A DNA stretch of 13,986 nt from CALWRM01 sp050309765 (GCA_050309765.1 JBNRMU010000175.1:1-13986); one strand, 5' to 3'; counted from the first letter of the stretch, positions 5,979 to 13,020 are shown. The notes: generated from the letters alone by a model not told the origin. A program made the numbers and translations.

Positions 5979-7001
5979 ATGGCTCTGTTTGAAGGTTATG
6001 AACGCCGCATGCCCCAGCTCCAGCCTGTTCTTGAAAAGTACGGCTTTAAGGATTTTGATGAGCTGAAGGCTTACAACAACTCCAAGGGTGTGGACGCCTA
6101 TTCCATCGTCGAGGGCATCCAGCCCATCGCTTTTGAAAACGCCAAGTGGGCCTATGAGCTTGGCGCCGCCATCGCCCTGAAGAAGGACGTCAAGACCGCT
6201 GCCGAGGCCGCCGCCTGCATCGGCGAGGGTCTGCAGGCCTTCTGCATCCCCGGCTCCGTTGCCGACCAGCGCCAGGTGGGCCTGGGCCACGGCAACCTGG
6301 GCGCCATGCTGCTGGATGAAAAGACCGAGTGCTTCGCCTTCCTGGCCGGCCACGAGTCCTTCGCTGCCGCCGAGGGCGCCATCGGCATCGCCCGCAACGC
6401 CAACCGCGTGCGCAAGACCCCACTGCGCGTGATCCTGAACGGTCTGGGCAAGGACGCCGCCATGATCATCTCCCGCATCAACGGCTTCACCTATGTGCAG
6501 ACCAAGTACGATTACCTTTCCGCCGACGTGAAGGAAGACCATGCGCTTTCCATCGTCAAGGAAGTTCCCTATTCCACCGGCGAGCGCTCCAAGGTTCGCT
6601 GCTACGGCGCAGACGACGTGCGCGAGGGCGTGGCCATCATGTGGCACGAGGGCGTGGACGTTTCCATCACCGGCAACTCCACCAACCCCACCCGCTTCCA
6701 GCACCCCGTCGCCGGCACCTATAAGAAGGAGTGCTGGGAGGGCGGCAAGACCTACTTCTCCGTCGCCTCCGGCGGCGGCACCGGCCGCACCCTGCATCCC
6801 GACAACATGGCCGCCGGCCCCGCCTCCTACGGCATGACCGACACCATGGGCCGCATGCATTCCGACGCCCAGTTCGCCGGCTCCTCCTCCGTGCCCGCGC
6901 ACGTGGAGATGATGGGCCTGATCGGCATGGGCAACAACCCCATGGTCGGCGCCACCGTGGCCGTGGCCGTGGCCGTGGAAGAGGCGCAGAAGAAGGCCTG
7001 A
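5979..7001 (+). CDS. GGGtGRT family protein
   Basis: This encodes 340 residues. The ATG at 5979 is preferred because GGAGGTG (5964-5970) lies 8 bases upstream; a GTG three codons earlier would overlap that ribosome site. The signature GGGTGRT is at residues 265-271 within a Gly/Ser/Thr-rich C-terminal region (225-325) that also has TGNSTNPTRF (231-240), GMTDTMGRMHSDAQFAGSSS (285-304) and GMGNNPMVGATVAVAV. The N-terminal part includes GLGHGNLGAM (101-110) and a block around FLAGHESFAAAEGAIGIARN (121-140). The family is recognised by this motif and often accompanies the scaffold-like gene upstream, but its activity is not established; a nucleotide- or cofactor-binding role is only a guess from the glycine-rich loop. 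All 20 lysine codons are AAG, a sign of strong codon selection and high expression. No signal peptide or membrane segment is visible. Confidence 0.9.
   Translation: MALFEGYERRMPQLQPVLEKYGFKDFDELKAYNNSKGVDAYSIVEGIQPIAFENAKWAYELGAAIALKKDVKTAAEAAACIGEGLQAFCIPGSVADQRQVGLGHGNLGAMLLDEKTECFAFLAGHESFAAAEGAIGIARNANRVRKTPLRVILNGLGKDAAMIISRINGFTYVQTKYDYLSADVKEDHALSIVKEVPYSTGERSKVRCYGADDVREGVAIMWHEGVDVSITGNSTNPTRFQHPVAGTYKKECWEGGKTYFSVASGGGTGRTLHPDNMAAGPASYGMTDTMGRMHSDAQFAGSSSVPAHVEMMGLIGMGNNPMVGATVAVAVAVEEAQKKA
6957..6978 (+). repeat. Hexamer tandem repeat (GTGGCC) in the 3' end of the GGGtGRT gene
   Basis: GTGGCC occurs three times in tandem plus a partial copy and encodes an alternating Val-Ala stretch in the last helix or strand of the protein. 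It stays in frame, so length changes would add or remove Val-Ala pairs. Confidence 0.5.
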
Positions 7002-7037
7002 GCCTCCTTCTGGCCGCTTTGATCCGTTAATTGAAAG

Positions 7038-7076
7038 AGCCCCTTCGCTGATCGGTTTCAGCGAAGGGGCTTTTTT
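7038..7076 (+). terminator. Intrinsic terminator of the scaffold/GGGtGRT operon
   Basis: Perfect 14-base arms (7038-7051 and 7058-7071) enclose a 6-base loop and are followed by a T-run at 7071-7076. It stands 36 bases after the GGGtGRT stop. The minus-strand side has only a short CTTTC, so termination of the convergent LytTR gene would be weaker. Confidence 0.9.
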
Positions 7077-7085
7077 ATCTCTTTG

Positions 7086-7823
7086 TCAGCTGAAAAGCTG
7101 CTCCAGCTGCTCGTATTTTTCGTGCGTCACCAGGGCGTCCTGGCGGATGCCACGAAACTTGACCACATAGGTCCATCTGCCGTAGGGCGTGATGGAGTCT
7201 ATATAGGAAAGGTTCACGATGTAGCTCTTGTGGCTGCGGAAGAACAGCTCCGGATCCAGCCTTGCTTCCAGCTCAGCCAGGGTTTCGCCGCTTTGGTAGC
7301 TGCCCGCTGTCGTATACAGCACGGTGGCGCGGTTTTCCCTCTGCACGAGGACCACGTCCTCCATGTTCACCACGGACACGCCGTCCTTGTTGCGCAGAAG
7401 CAGCCGGCGCTGGCGCGCGGGCCTGGCGGTCAGGGGCTTGATCTCCGCCTGCGGGGCAAGCAGAGAGCGGATGCGTTCCAGCGTTTCCAGAACGCGCTCG
7501 GTCTTAAAAGGCTTGAGCAGGTAATCGAAGGCATACAGCTCAAAGGCTTCGCCCATATAGCCCTCGTGCGCGGTGGCAAAGATGAGGGCGGTCTTGGGGT
7601 CTATATCCTGGATGCGTCGTGCACACTCCACGCCGCTGATGCCCGGCAGCTCCACATCCATGAACACGATCTGCGGCTTTAGGGCGGCAAACATCTCCAG
7701 GCAGGCCTCGCCGCTTTCGGTCTCGCCCACCAGGGTAAAGCCCTCCGCCTTTTCCAGTATCTTATGCAGCACCAGCCGCATGCCGGGCTGGTCGTCGCAG
7801 ATCATGACCCTGAGCTCTTTCAT
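7086..7823 (-). CDS. LytTR-family response regulator
   Basis: This encodes 245 residues. The N-terminal receiver domain (about 4-120) has the acidic pair Asp10-Asp11, the phosphoacceptor Asp56 in VFMDVELPG, Thr84 in FATAHE and Lys104 in LLKPF, so all switch residues are present. After a short linker (122-138), a LytTR DNA-binding domain (139-245) shows RRLLLRNKDGVSVVNMEDVV (139-158) and FFRSHKSYIVNLSYIDSI (194-211). It should bind promoter DNA when phosphorylated. No histidine kinase gene is in the window. The ATG at 7823 overlaps the stop of the upstream membrane-protein gene by 4 bases (ATGA), so the two are translationally coupled; GAAAGGG lies 8 bases before the start. It is the last gene of the NfeD/FloA operon, which is an unusual place for such a regulator. 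Confidence 0.95.
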   Translation of the reverse strand: MKELRVMICDDQPGMRLVLHKILEKAEGFTLVGETESGEACLEMFAALKPQIVFMDVELPGISGVECARRIQDIDPKTALIFATAHEGYMGEAFELYAFDYLLKPFKTERVLETLERIRSLLAPQAEIKPLTARPARQRRLLLRNKDGVSVVNMEDVVLVQRENRATVLYTTAGSYQSGETLAELEARLDPELFFRSHKSYIVNLSYIDSITPYGRWTYVVKFRGIRQDALVTHEKYEQLEQLFS

Positions 7824-8347
7824 ATCCTTTGCCCTTTCCGCATGCTGATGGGCCTATCCAATACTTCCTTGAGTACCATGGCCCGGCGCAGTTCCCGCGC
7901 GGCGGAAGCCTGCAGTCCGTTTCGCCTGGCAGCAGCCGTCGTATACGCGCCAGTCTGCCTTGCCGGCTGCGGCGCGGCCTGGTCGCTTAACTGGGTGGGC
8001 TGCAGTTCCGACTCCAAACGATGGGCGACCCGGGGCTGCATGGTGGACACGCCCTCGGGGGGCGAGGACGGCCGACCGGCCGAATGCGTGCCGGCAGGAC
8101 GGCGCTGGGGCTGGTCTGGCACGGCCTGGGCAGGCTGCTGGTCAGGGGTTTGGGGGTTTACGTAGGTGCGCGGCTGCACATAGCTCTGCATCTGCCGAAA
8201 CGGTGCCTGCGGCACGGGGCGGACGGGTTGGCGCGGCGCGGGCTGCGCTTGGCCTTGCCCGCCTTGTTTCGGAGCGCTCTTTTTCACGGCTGAAGAAATC
8301 AGGTTGATCACGGTGACCAGGATCACGATAAATGCGATGTATCCCAT
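7820..8347 (-). CDS. Single-pass membrane protein with Pro/Gln-rich cytoplasmic tail
   Basis: This encodes 175 residues and I cannot name a family. Residues 2-20 form one hydrophobic membrane segment (IAFIVILVTVINLIS), followed by Lys21-Lys22, which suggests an N-out or short N-terminal anchor with the rest in the cytoplasm. Residues 24-135 are low-complexity, rich in Pro, Gln, Ala and Arg, and probably disordered. The C-terminus contains a conserved-looking helix, ARELRRAMVLKEVLDRPISM (150-169); as I remember, similar endings of the type LRxAxxxxEVLxxP close many small Bacillota membrane proteins. The ATG at 8347 has GGGAGG about 13 bases upstream, longer than usual, and no better start is in frame. 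It sits between floA and the LytTR gene, overlapping the latter by 4 bases, so it may link membrane microdomains to that regulator. Confidence 0.8.
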   Translation of the reverse strand: MGYIAFIVILVTVINLISSAVKKSAPKQGGQGQAQPAPRQPVRPVPQAPFRQMQSYVQPRTYVNPQTPDQQPAQAVPDQPQRRPAGTHSAGRPSSPPEGVSTMQPRVAHRLESELQPTQLSDQAAPQPARQTGAYTTAAARRNGLQASAARELRRAMVLKEVLDRPISMRKGQRI

Positions 8348-8384
8348 AACCCAAAGCGCGCCTCCCTTCCCTTAAGGTTTCTGT

Positions 8385-8419
8385 GGCCCCATGCGGAGGA
8401 CTGCTCCTCCGCACGGGCC
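8385..8419 (-). other. GC-rich intergenic hairpin between floA and the downstream membrane-protein gene
   Basis: Arms 8385-8400 and 8405-8419 pair as a 9-base inner stem, a small internal loop and a 5-base outer stem around the loop CTGC. No T-run follows on either strand, so it is not a standard terminator. In the minus-strand transcript it lies between the floA stop and the next ribosome site and could block 3' exonucleases or set relative mRNA levels. Confidence 0.55.
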
Positions 8420-8441
8420 CTACGTATGCTTGTCATTTTGC

Positions 8442-9425
8442 TTAGCGCTTGTCGTCTCCGCCGTCCAGACCGGTCTTGGCGATGGAATCGCGCATCTGGG
8501 TATCGGCGATCACGTTGCGCATATTGTAGTAATCCATCACGCCGAGCTTGCCTTCGCGCAGCGCGGCAGACATGGCGCGGGGCACCTCGGCCTCGGCCTC
8601 GACCACCTTGGCGCGCATTTCCTGCACCTGGGCGACCATTTCCTGCTCGCGGGCAACGGCCATGGCCCTGCGCTCCTCGGCCTTGGCCTGGGCGATGCGC
8701 TTGTCGGCCTCGGCCTGGTCGGTCTGCAGCTGGGCGCCGATGTTGCGGCCAACGTCCACATCGGCGATATCGATGGAAAGGATCTCAAAGGCGGTGCCTG
8801 CATCCAGGCCCTTGGAAAGCACGGTGCGGGAGATCATATCGGGGTTCTCCAGCACGGCCTTGTGCGTCTCGGCGGAACCGACGGTGGTGACGATGCCCTC
8901 GCCGACGCGGGCGATGACGGTCTCCTCACCGGCGCCGCCGACCAGGCGGTCGATGTTGGCGCGCACGGTCACGCGGGCCTTGGCGCGCAGCTCGATGCCG
9001 TCCTTGGCGATGGCGGCGACCACAGGCGTCTCGATGACCTTGGGGTTGACGGACATCTGCACGGCCTGCAGCACGTCGCGGCCGGCAAGGTCGATGGCGG
9101 CGGCACGCTCAAACTCCAGGGGGATGTCGGCGCGCTGGGCGGCGATCAGGGCGTTGATGACCCTGTCCACATTACCGCCGGCCAGGTAATGGGCTTCCAT
9201 CTTGTTGAGGGAGATCTCAAGGCCGGCCTTAGTGGCCTTGATGAGGGGGTATACCAGCTTACTGGGCACGATGCGGCGGAAGCGCATGCCGACCAGCGTC
9301 AATATGCGGATGCGCACGCCCGATGCCAGCGCGCTGATCCACAGCCCCAGCGGGAAGAAGGAGAAGAAAATGGACAAAAATACGATGATCAGGACGAGGA
9401 TTCCAAATACCCAGAGCCATTCCAT
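8442..9425 (-). CDS. floA: Flotillin-like protein FloA
   Basis: This encodes 327 residues, close to the roughly 330 of Bacillus FloA. Residues 3-32 form the hydrophobic hairpin anchor (WVFGILVLIIVFLSIFFSFF begins it) that inserts into the inner leaflet from the cytoplasmic side. The SPFH/band-7 domain runs to about 230, with VDRVINALIAAQRADIPLEF (86-105) and VSAETHK-like GSAETHKAVLENPDMISRTV (183-202). An Ala/Glu-rich coiled coil (about 234-290) with repeated EA and AE steps drives oligomerisation, and the short polar tail ends GGDDKR. FloA organises bacterial membrane microdomains and affects secretion and signalling. The ATG at 9425 has AAAGGAGG 10 bases upstream. The NfeD-like gene lies 45 bases upstream, the conserved partner arrangement; two further genes follow downstream. 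Confidence 0.95.
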   Translation of the reverse strand: MEWLWVFGILVLIIVFLSIFFSFFPLGLWISALASGVRIRILTLVGMRFRRIVPSKLVYPLIKATKAGLEISLNKMEAHYLAGGNVDRVINALIAAQRADIPLEFERAAAIDLAGRDVLQAVQMSVNPKVIETPVVAAIAKDGIELRAKARVTVRANIDRLVGGAGEETVIARVGEGIVTTVGSAETHKAVLENPDMISRTVLSKGLDAGTAFEILSIDIADVDVGRNIGAQLQTDQAEADKRIAQAKAEERRAMAVAREQEMVAQVQEMRAKVVEAEAEVPRAMSAALREGKLGVMDYYNMRNVIADTQMRDSIAKTGLDGGDDKR

Positions 9426-9470
9426 ACCTTAAATACCTCCTTTGGTTCTATCGGGTCATAGTCGTTCGAT

Positions 9471-9983
9471 TCACGCTTTTTCTTCCCGGGCGACGACCAC
9501 GATGCGGTTGCCCTCCACCTTGGAGATGACAAGGGGGGTGCCTTTGTCGATGAACTCGCCGTCGGAGACGACATCCAGCCGCACGCCGTCAAAATCGGCC
9601 ACGCCGGATGGCCGCAGCCTGGTTACGGCCACGCCTGTCCGTCCCAGGAAGCTGCTCAGATCCTCCGCGCTGGAATAGCCGGCCTCCTTGCGGGCGGCAG
9701 CGGAAAGCACCAGCGGCGTCTTTGCCAGCCGTCCCTTGGACGCGGAGCGCAGGAACAGGGACAGGATCAGGCACAAAAGCAGCACGATGATGATGACCAG
9801 CAGCACTGCCTCCAGTACGGAGTTGGCGGCCAGCACCACGCCAAGCAGCAGCAGCGCGATGCCCGCGATGCCCGGAAAACCGAAACCCGGCACAAACAGC
9901 TCCAGCACCACCAGGCCAAAGCCCAGCAAAATACATAGCGCCGACGGCCAGTTGAGAGAAATGATACTCAATAGTTCTTGCAC
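9471..9983 (-). CDS. NfeD-like membrane protein, partner of flotillin
   Basis: The start is taken as GTG at 9983 because AAAGGAGGAG lies 6 bases upstream; a longer open frame reaches 10103 but has no ribosome site and would run through the promoter. The product is 170 residues. Membrane segments are visible at about 14-33 (SALCILLGFGLVVLELFVPG region), 35-54 and 58-78, followed by a soluble C-terminal domain (108-168) of the small beta-barrel OB-fold type, with FLGRTGVAVTRLRPSGVADF (112-131) and GTPLVISKVEGNRIVVV (148-164). It lacks the ClpP-like protease domain of long NfeD proteins, so it is the short form. Short NfeD proteins are encoded next to flotillins and work with them in the membrane. 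It is the first gene of the floA operon. Confidence 0.9.
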   Translation of the reverse strand: MQELLSIISLNWPSALCILLGFGLVVLELFVPGFGFPGIAGIALLLLGVVLAANSVLEAVLLVIIIVLLLCLILSLFLRSASKGRLAKTPLVLSAAARKEAGYSSAEDLSSFLGRTGVAVTRLRPSGVADFDGVRLDVVSDGEFIDKGTPLVISKVEGNRIVVVAREEKA

Positions 9984-10009
9984 GAGTATCTCCTCCTTTC
10001 CATGCTGCA

Positions 10010-10018
10010 AGTATAGCA
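10010..10018 (-). promoter_or_regulatory. Extended -10 element of the nfeD-floA operon
   Basis: On the minus strand TGC (10018-10016) directly precedes TATACT (10015-10010), an extended -10 box. A recognisable -35 hexamer at 17 bases is lacking. Transcription would begin near 10003, about 20 bases before the GTG start, just ahead of the ribosome site. Confidence 0.6.
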
Positions 10019-10077
10019 TCGGGCAAGATATATGTGTTCGTTTTTTGTCCAAAAGCAAATTTAGGCTGTCCCAATTG

Positions 10078-10662
10078 TCACAGGGAGGCGCACAAAGCGC
10101 CAAAGGTGCACATATCCTGCAGATACACCTCGCGCAGGGCGGGGTTGTAGATCACCGATGCGGGATGGTACATGGGAAAGAGCTTGATCCCCGGCTCTTC
10201 CAGTTCCAACAGGGTGCCGTGCACCTGACCGATGGAAAGCCGCTTGCCCGTCAGCGCCAGCAAGGGCACGTTGCCGAGGCTGCCCACGATACCCGGGCTC
10301 ACCAGCGCAAGCTCGCGATGCAGCCAGGGCCGGAACAGCTCGATTTCCTCCCTGGTGGGCGGGCGGTTGGCCACGCCGCGCGACGTTGTGCGCACGGGGC
10401 GGAACTTGACGGCATTGGTGATGTAAAGATCGGCGCGCTTTAGGTTCGTCAGGGTCAGCATTTCGTCCAGGTTCTTGCCCGCTCGGCCGACGAAGGGCCG
10501 CTGCAGCAGGGTCTCCTGCTCGCCTGGGGCTTCGCCCACCAGGGCGATGCGCGCATCCGCCCGGCCGTCGCCGGCGACCAGGATGCGTCCCGTGGGCGCA
10601 TACAGCTCGGCAAAATACTTGAACATCTCCTCGTTGAATGCGTCCAGATTAGTCTTGCTCAT
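10078..10662 (-). CDS. Uracil-DNA glycosylase family protein lacking Fe-S cysteines
   Basis: This encodes 194 residues of the uracil-DNA glycosylase superfamily, closest to family 4. Motifs are GEAPGEQE (43-50), FVGRAGKNLDEML (57-69), ITNAVKFRPV (81-90) and MYHPAS with His166 (164-169). Family 4 enzymes bind a [4Fe-4S] cluster through two N-terminal and two central cysteines. Here no N-terminal Cys-x-x-Cys exists, and the central pair is replaced by Phe87 and Phe110, so the cluster should be absent. Catalytic-pocket motifs are kept, so it may still be a glycosylase, perhaps with another substrate. The ATG at 10662 has GGAGG 6 bases upstream and overlaps the end of the canonical paralogue by 14 bases. 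It is the second gene of a tandem pair; the nfeD operon starts 94 bases further on with its own promoter. Confidence 0.85.
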   Translation of the reverse strand: MSKTNLDAFNEEMFKYFAELYAPTGRILVAGDGRADARIALVGEAPGEQETLLQRPFVGRAGKNLDEMLTLTNLKRADLYITNAVKFRPVRTTSRGVANRPPTREEIELFRPWLHRELALVSPGIVGSLGNVPLLALTGKRLSIGQVHGTLLELEEPGIKLFPMYHPASVIYNPALREVYLQDMCTFGALCASL

Positions 10663-11254
10663 CCCTATCCTCCGCTAAAGCCGCTTCGCTGTTTTTGATC
10701 TCGTCGATGCGCGCGCGCAGGCTCTTCAGGTCCTGCCAGGCCTCGCGCTTGTATTGGCCGCTGCTGTCCCGCAAAAGGGCGGAGGGATGGTAGCTGGCCA
10801 TCAGGTAAAATCCCTTGCGCTCCACCCACTTTCCGTGCTCGCGCGTGACGCGAAACGCAGGGTCGATGATCGTCCTGCCCGCGGTGGAACCCAGGCAAAA
10901 CAGGATCTTTGGCCTAAGGAGCTTGACCTGCGCCCTAAGGTAAGGCAGGCAGCTAGCGATCTCCTCCGGCTCGGGCACGCGGTTTTGCGGCGGGCGGCAC
11001 TTGACCACGTTGGCGATGTAGGTGTTTTGGCGGCTGAGGCCGATGCTTTGAAGCATCTTATCCAGCAGCTGGCCCGCCGGCCCCACAAAGGGGCGCCCCT
11101 GCAGATCCTCCTGCTGGCCCGGCCCTTCGCCGATGCACAATACCAGCGGCCTGTCTTCGCAGCCCTCGCCCAGCACCGCGTGCGTGCGGCCGCGGCAAAG
11201 CCCGCAGCGCGTGCAATTTTCCACCTGCGCGCGCAGCTGATCCATCTGCGTCAT
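10649..11254 (-). CDS. Family 4 uracil-DNA glycosylase (Fe-S)
   Basis: This encodes 201 residues, a normal length for family 4 UDG. It removes uracil from DNA, starting base excision repair. The Fe-S ligands are all visible: Cys14 and Cys17 in ENCTRCGLC, Cys86 in VVKCRPP and Cys102 in IASCLPYL. Motif GEGPGQQEDLQGRPFVGPAG (42-61) forms the uracil pocket, and SYHPS with His156 is the late catalytic motif. The start at 11254 has GGAG 7 bases upstream and an extended -10 promoter at 11278-11286. The C-terminal 14 codon-region bases overlap the start of a second, cysteine-less paralogue, so the pair is transcribed and probably translated together. dnaX is divergent across 125 bases, a sensible DNA-maintenance neighbourhood. 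Confidence 0.95.
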   Translation of the reverse strand: MTQMDQLRAQVENCTRCGLCRGRTHAVLGEGCEDRPLVLCIGEGPGQQEDLQGRPFVGPAGQLLDKMLQSIGLSRQNTYIANVVKCRPPQNRVPEPEEIASCLPYLRAQVKLLRPKILFCLGSTAGRTIIDPAFRVTREHGKWVERKGFYLMASYHPSALLRDSSGQYKREAWQDLKSLRARIDEIKNSEAALAEDRDEQD

Positions 11255-11277
11255 GGTACAGCTCCTCTTTTTCTTTT

Positions 11278-11286
11278 ATTATACCA
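11278..11286 (-). promoter_or_regulatory. Extended -10 promoter of the UDG pair
   Basis: On the minus strand TGG (11286-11284) directly precedes a consensus TATAAT (11283-11278). No good -35 is found at 16-18 bases, as is common with extended -10 boxes. The start would be near 11271, about 17 bases before the ATG at 11254. Confidence 0.7.
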
Positions 11287-11306
11287 TGTCCTCCGCCCCG
11301 CCACAC

Positions 11307-11335
11307 TTGCAAAATGGCAAAAAGCTACGCATAAT
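11307..11335 (+). promoter_or_regulatory. Promoter of dnaX
   Basis: TTGCAA (11307-11312) and CATAAT (11330-11335) are 17 bases apart on the plus strand. The start near 11342 leaves a leader of about 38 bases containing GAGGAGG (11365-11371), 8 bases before the ATG at 11380. Confidence 0.65.
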
Positions 11336-11379
11336 AGAAGACACACCACCCGATCCCCGAGCATGAGGAGGCAGATTCC

Positions 11380-12972
11380 ATGAGTTATCAGGCGCTGTAC
11401 AGGTCCTGGCGGCCGGACACGTTCGACAAGGTCGTGGGCCAGAAGGCTGTTGTGGAGACGCTCAAAAACCAGGTGCGTTCCGGCCTGATCGCGCATGCGT
11501 ATCTGTTCTGCGGCACGCACGGCACGGGCAAGACCACCACCGCGCGCCTGCTGGCGCGCGCCATCAATTGCGAGCATCCCGTGGACGGCGAAAGCTGCGG
11601 CAACTGCGAGCCCTGCCGCCTGCTGCTGGAAGAGGGCAGCATGGACGTGATCGAGATCGACGGTGCCTCCAACGCGCGCGTGGACGAGGTGCGCGAGTTG
11701 ATCGAAAAGGTCAAATACCCGCCCCAGTTCGGGCGTTACAAGGTCTATATCATCGACGAGGTGCACGCCCTGAGCGCCGGCGCCTTCAGCGCCCTGCTCA
11801 AAACGCTGGAGGAGCCGCCCGCGCACGCCGTGTTCATCCTGGCCACCACCGATCCCCAACGCCTGCCCTCGACGATCCTTTCCCGCTGCCAGCGCTTTGA
11901 TTTTCACCGCATCAGCTCGCAGGACATCGCCGCGCACCTTGCGCGCATCGCGCAGAGCGTGGGCGTATCCGCTGAAAAGGATGCGCTTTTCCAGATCGCC
12001 CAGGCCAGCGACGGAGCCATGCGCGACGCCATCTCCATGCTGGATCTTTGCATCGCCTACGGCCGCGACCATGTGGACGCGCAGGTCGTGCGCAGCGCTG
12101 TGGGCCTTACCGGCAGCGAGTTGCGCTTCTCCTTTGTGGACGCCCTGGCCGCCGGCGATCCGGCGCAGGCGCTGCGCGTTATCGAACGCCTGATGGAGGG
12201 CGGCGGCGACGCGGCCGTATTCTGTCGCGACATCTGTGCCCACCTGCGCAGCGTGCTGGTGGCCGCCGCCGTGGACGACTGCGCGTTCCTGCTGGACGCG
12301 AGCGAAGAGGACATTCTCCAGTATACCCAGCAGGCAAAAACCATGGGCAGCGAGCGGGCCCTGCGCCGCGGAAAACAGTTCCATGGTGCGCAGGGCGAGA
12401 TGCGCTGGGCCGCCCAGCCGCGCATGATCCTGGAGATGACGGCCTTCCGTGCCTGTCGCCCGCAGCTGGACCAATCCCTGGACGCCCTCACCGCACGGGT
12501 CGAGGCCCTGGAAAAAAAGCTGGAAAGCGGCGCCTTTGTCCAGGCCGCGCCCACACAGACGTCTGCCCGTCCCGCCGCAAGGCCCCGTCCGGCGGCGGAA
12601 GCGCCAAAAAAGCCGGCCGCTGCTGCAGCCCCCAAATCTGCAGGCGAGCTGTGGCAAAACGTGCTCCTTCGCATAAAGAAAGAGAAGATGCCCCTGTACA
12701 GCGCCATGCGCGGTGCGGCCTTCCTCGGTCTGGACGGCGGCACGGCCCGCATCCAGTTTGAACCCGGGCAGGACATCTTCCGCGACGTGCTGGGGCAGGA
12801 GGGCAACAAGGCCCTGGTGGAAAAGGTCTTCTCGGAGCTCAGCGGCAGCGACGTGCATCTGCTGCTGGAACTACGGCAGGAAGGGCCCGTCGCTCCGCCC
12901 TCACAGGACGACACCCTGCGCGCGGCAAGCGCCTTGTTTGGCCGCGAGCACATTCAGGTGATCGACGAATAG
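11380..12972 (+). CDS. dnaX: DNA polymerase III subunit gamma/tau
   Basis: This encodes 530 residues. DnaX is the AAA+ clamp-loader ATPase that opens the sliding clamp and links polymerases at the fork. The N-terminus MSYQALYRSWRPDTFDKVVGQ is diagnostic. Walker A is GTHGTGKT (45-52), the zinc module has Cys64, Cys73, Cys76 and Cys79, Walker B is IIDEVH (124-129), and the SRC arginine-finger motif is 168-170. Domain II/III runs to about 375, followed by a short coiled helix (ARVEALEKKLES), an Ala/Pro-rich linker (about 385-418) and a small C-terminal domain beginning AGELWQNVLLRIKKEK (about 420). The ribosome site GAGGAGG is 8 bases from the ATG. Two in-frame A-AAA-AAG heptamers (12513-12519 and 12606-12612) resemble the frameshift site that yields the short gamma form in E. 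coli. Usual followers such as a YbaB-type gene or recR are not next to it. Confidence 0.97.
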   Translation: MSYQALYRSWRPDTFDKVVGQKAVVETLKNQVRSGLIAHAYLFCGTHGTGKTTTARLLARAINCEHPVDGESCGNCEPCRLLLEEGSMDVIEIDGASNARVDEVRELIEKVKYPPQFGRYKVYIIDEVHALSAGAFSALLKTLEEPPAHAVFILATTDPQRLPSTILSRCQRFDFHRISSQDIAAHLARIAQSVGVSAEKDALFQIAQASDGAMRDAISMLDLCIAYGRDHVDAQVVRSAVGLTGSELRFSFVDALAAGDPAQALRVIERLMEGGGDAAVFCRDICAHLRSVLVAAAVDDCAFLLDASEEDILQYTQQAKTMGSERALRRGKQFHGAQGEMRWAAQPRMILEMTAFRACRPQLDQSLDALTARVEALEKKLESGAFVQAAPTQTSARPAARPRPAAEAPKKPAAAAAPKSAGELWQNVLLRIKKEKMPLYSAMRGAAFLGLDGGTARIQFEPGQDIFRDVLGQEGNKALVEKVFSELSGSDVHLLLELRQEGPVAPPSQDDTLRAASALFGREHIQVIDE

Positions 12973-12976
12973 ACAC

Positions 12977-13018
12977 AAAAAAGCCGGCTGAAAACGATCA
13001 GCCGGCTTCTTTCTTTTT
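12977..13018. terminator. Bidirectional terminator between dnaX and the dehydrogenase gene
   Basis: Perfect 11-base arms (12981-12991 and 12998-13008) enclose a 6-base loop. The plus strand continues with a T-rich stretch (13007-13018), and the minus strand has six T opposite 12977-12982. The stem lies between two convergent genes and can serve both. Confidence 0.9.
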
Positions 13019-13020
13019 GC

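Noticed and set aside
5976..6902. Open frame of about 308 codons antisense to the GGGtGRT gene
   Set aside because: It is rich in Gly, His and Ala as expected from the complement of biased codons, and has no recognisable motif; the plus-strand gene explains the region.
9984..10103. Longer N-terminus for the NfeD-like protein, starting at 10103
   Set aside because: It would place an extended -10 promoter and the ribosome site inside the coding region, overlap the UDG gene end, and add a polar stretch with no homology to NfeD; the GTG at 9983 fits much better.
11251..12858. A very long open frame on the minus strand (about 535 codons) opposite dnaX
   Set aside because: dnaX on the plus strand is unmistakable. 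In GC-rich genes the antisense frame is often free of stops, and the translated product has no family features, ribosome site or sensible composition.
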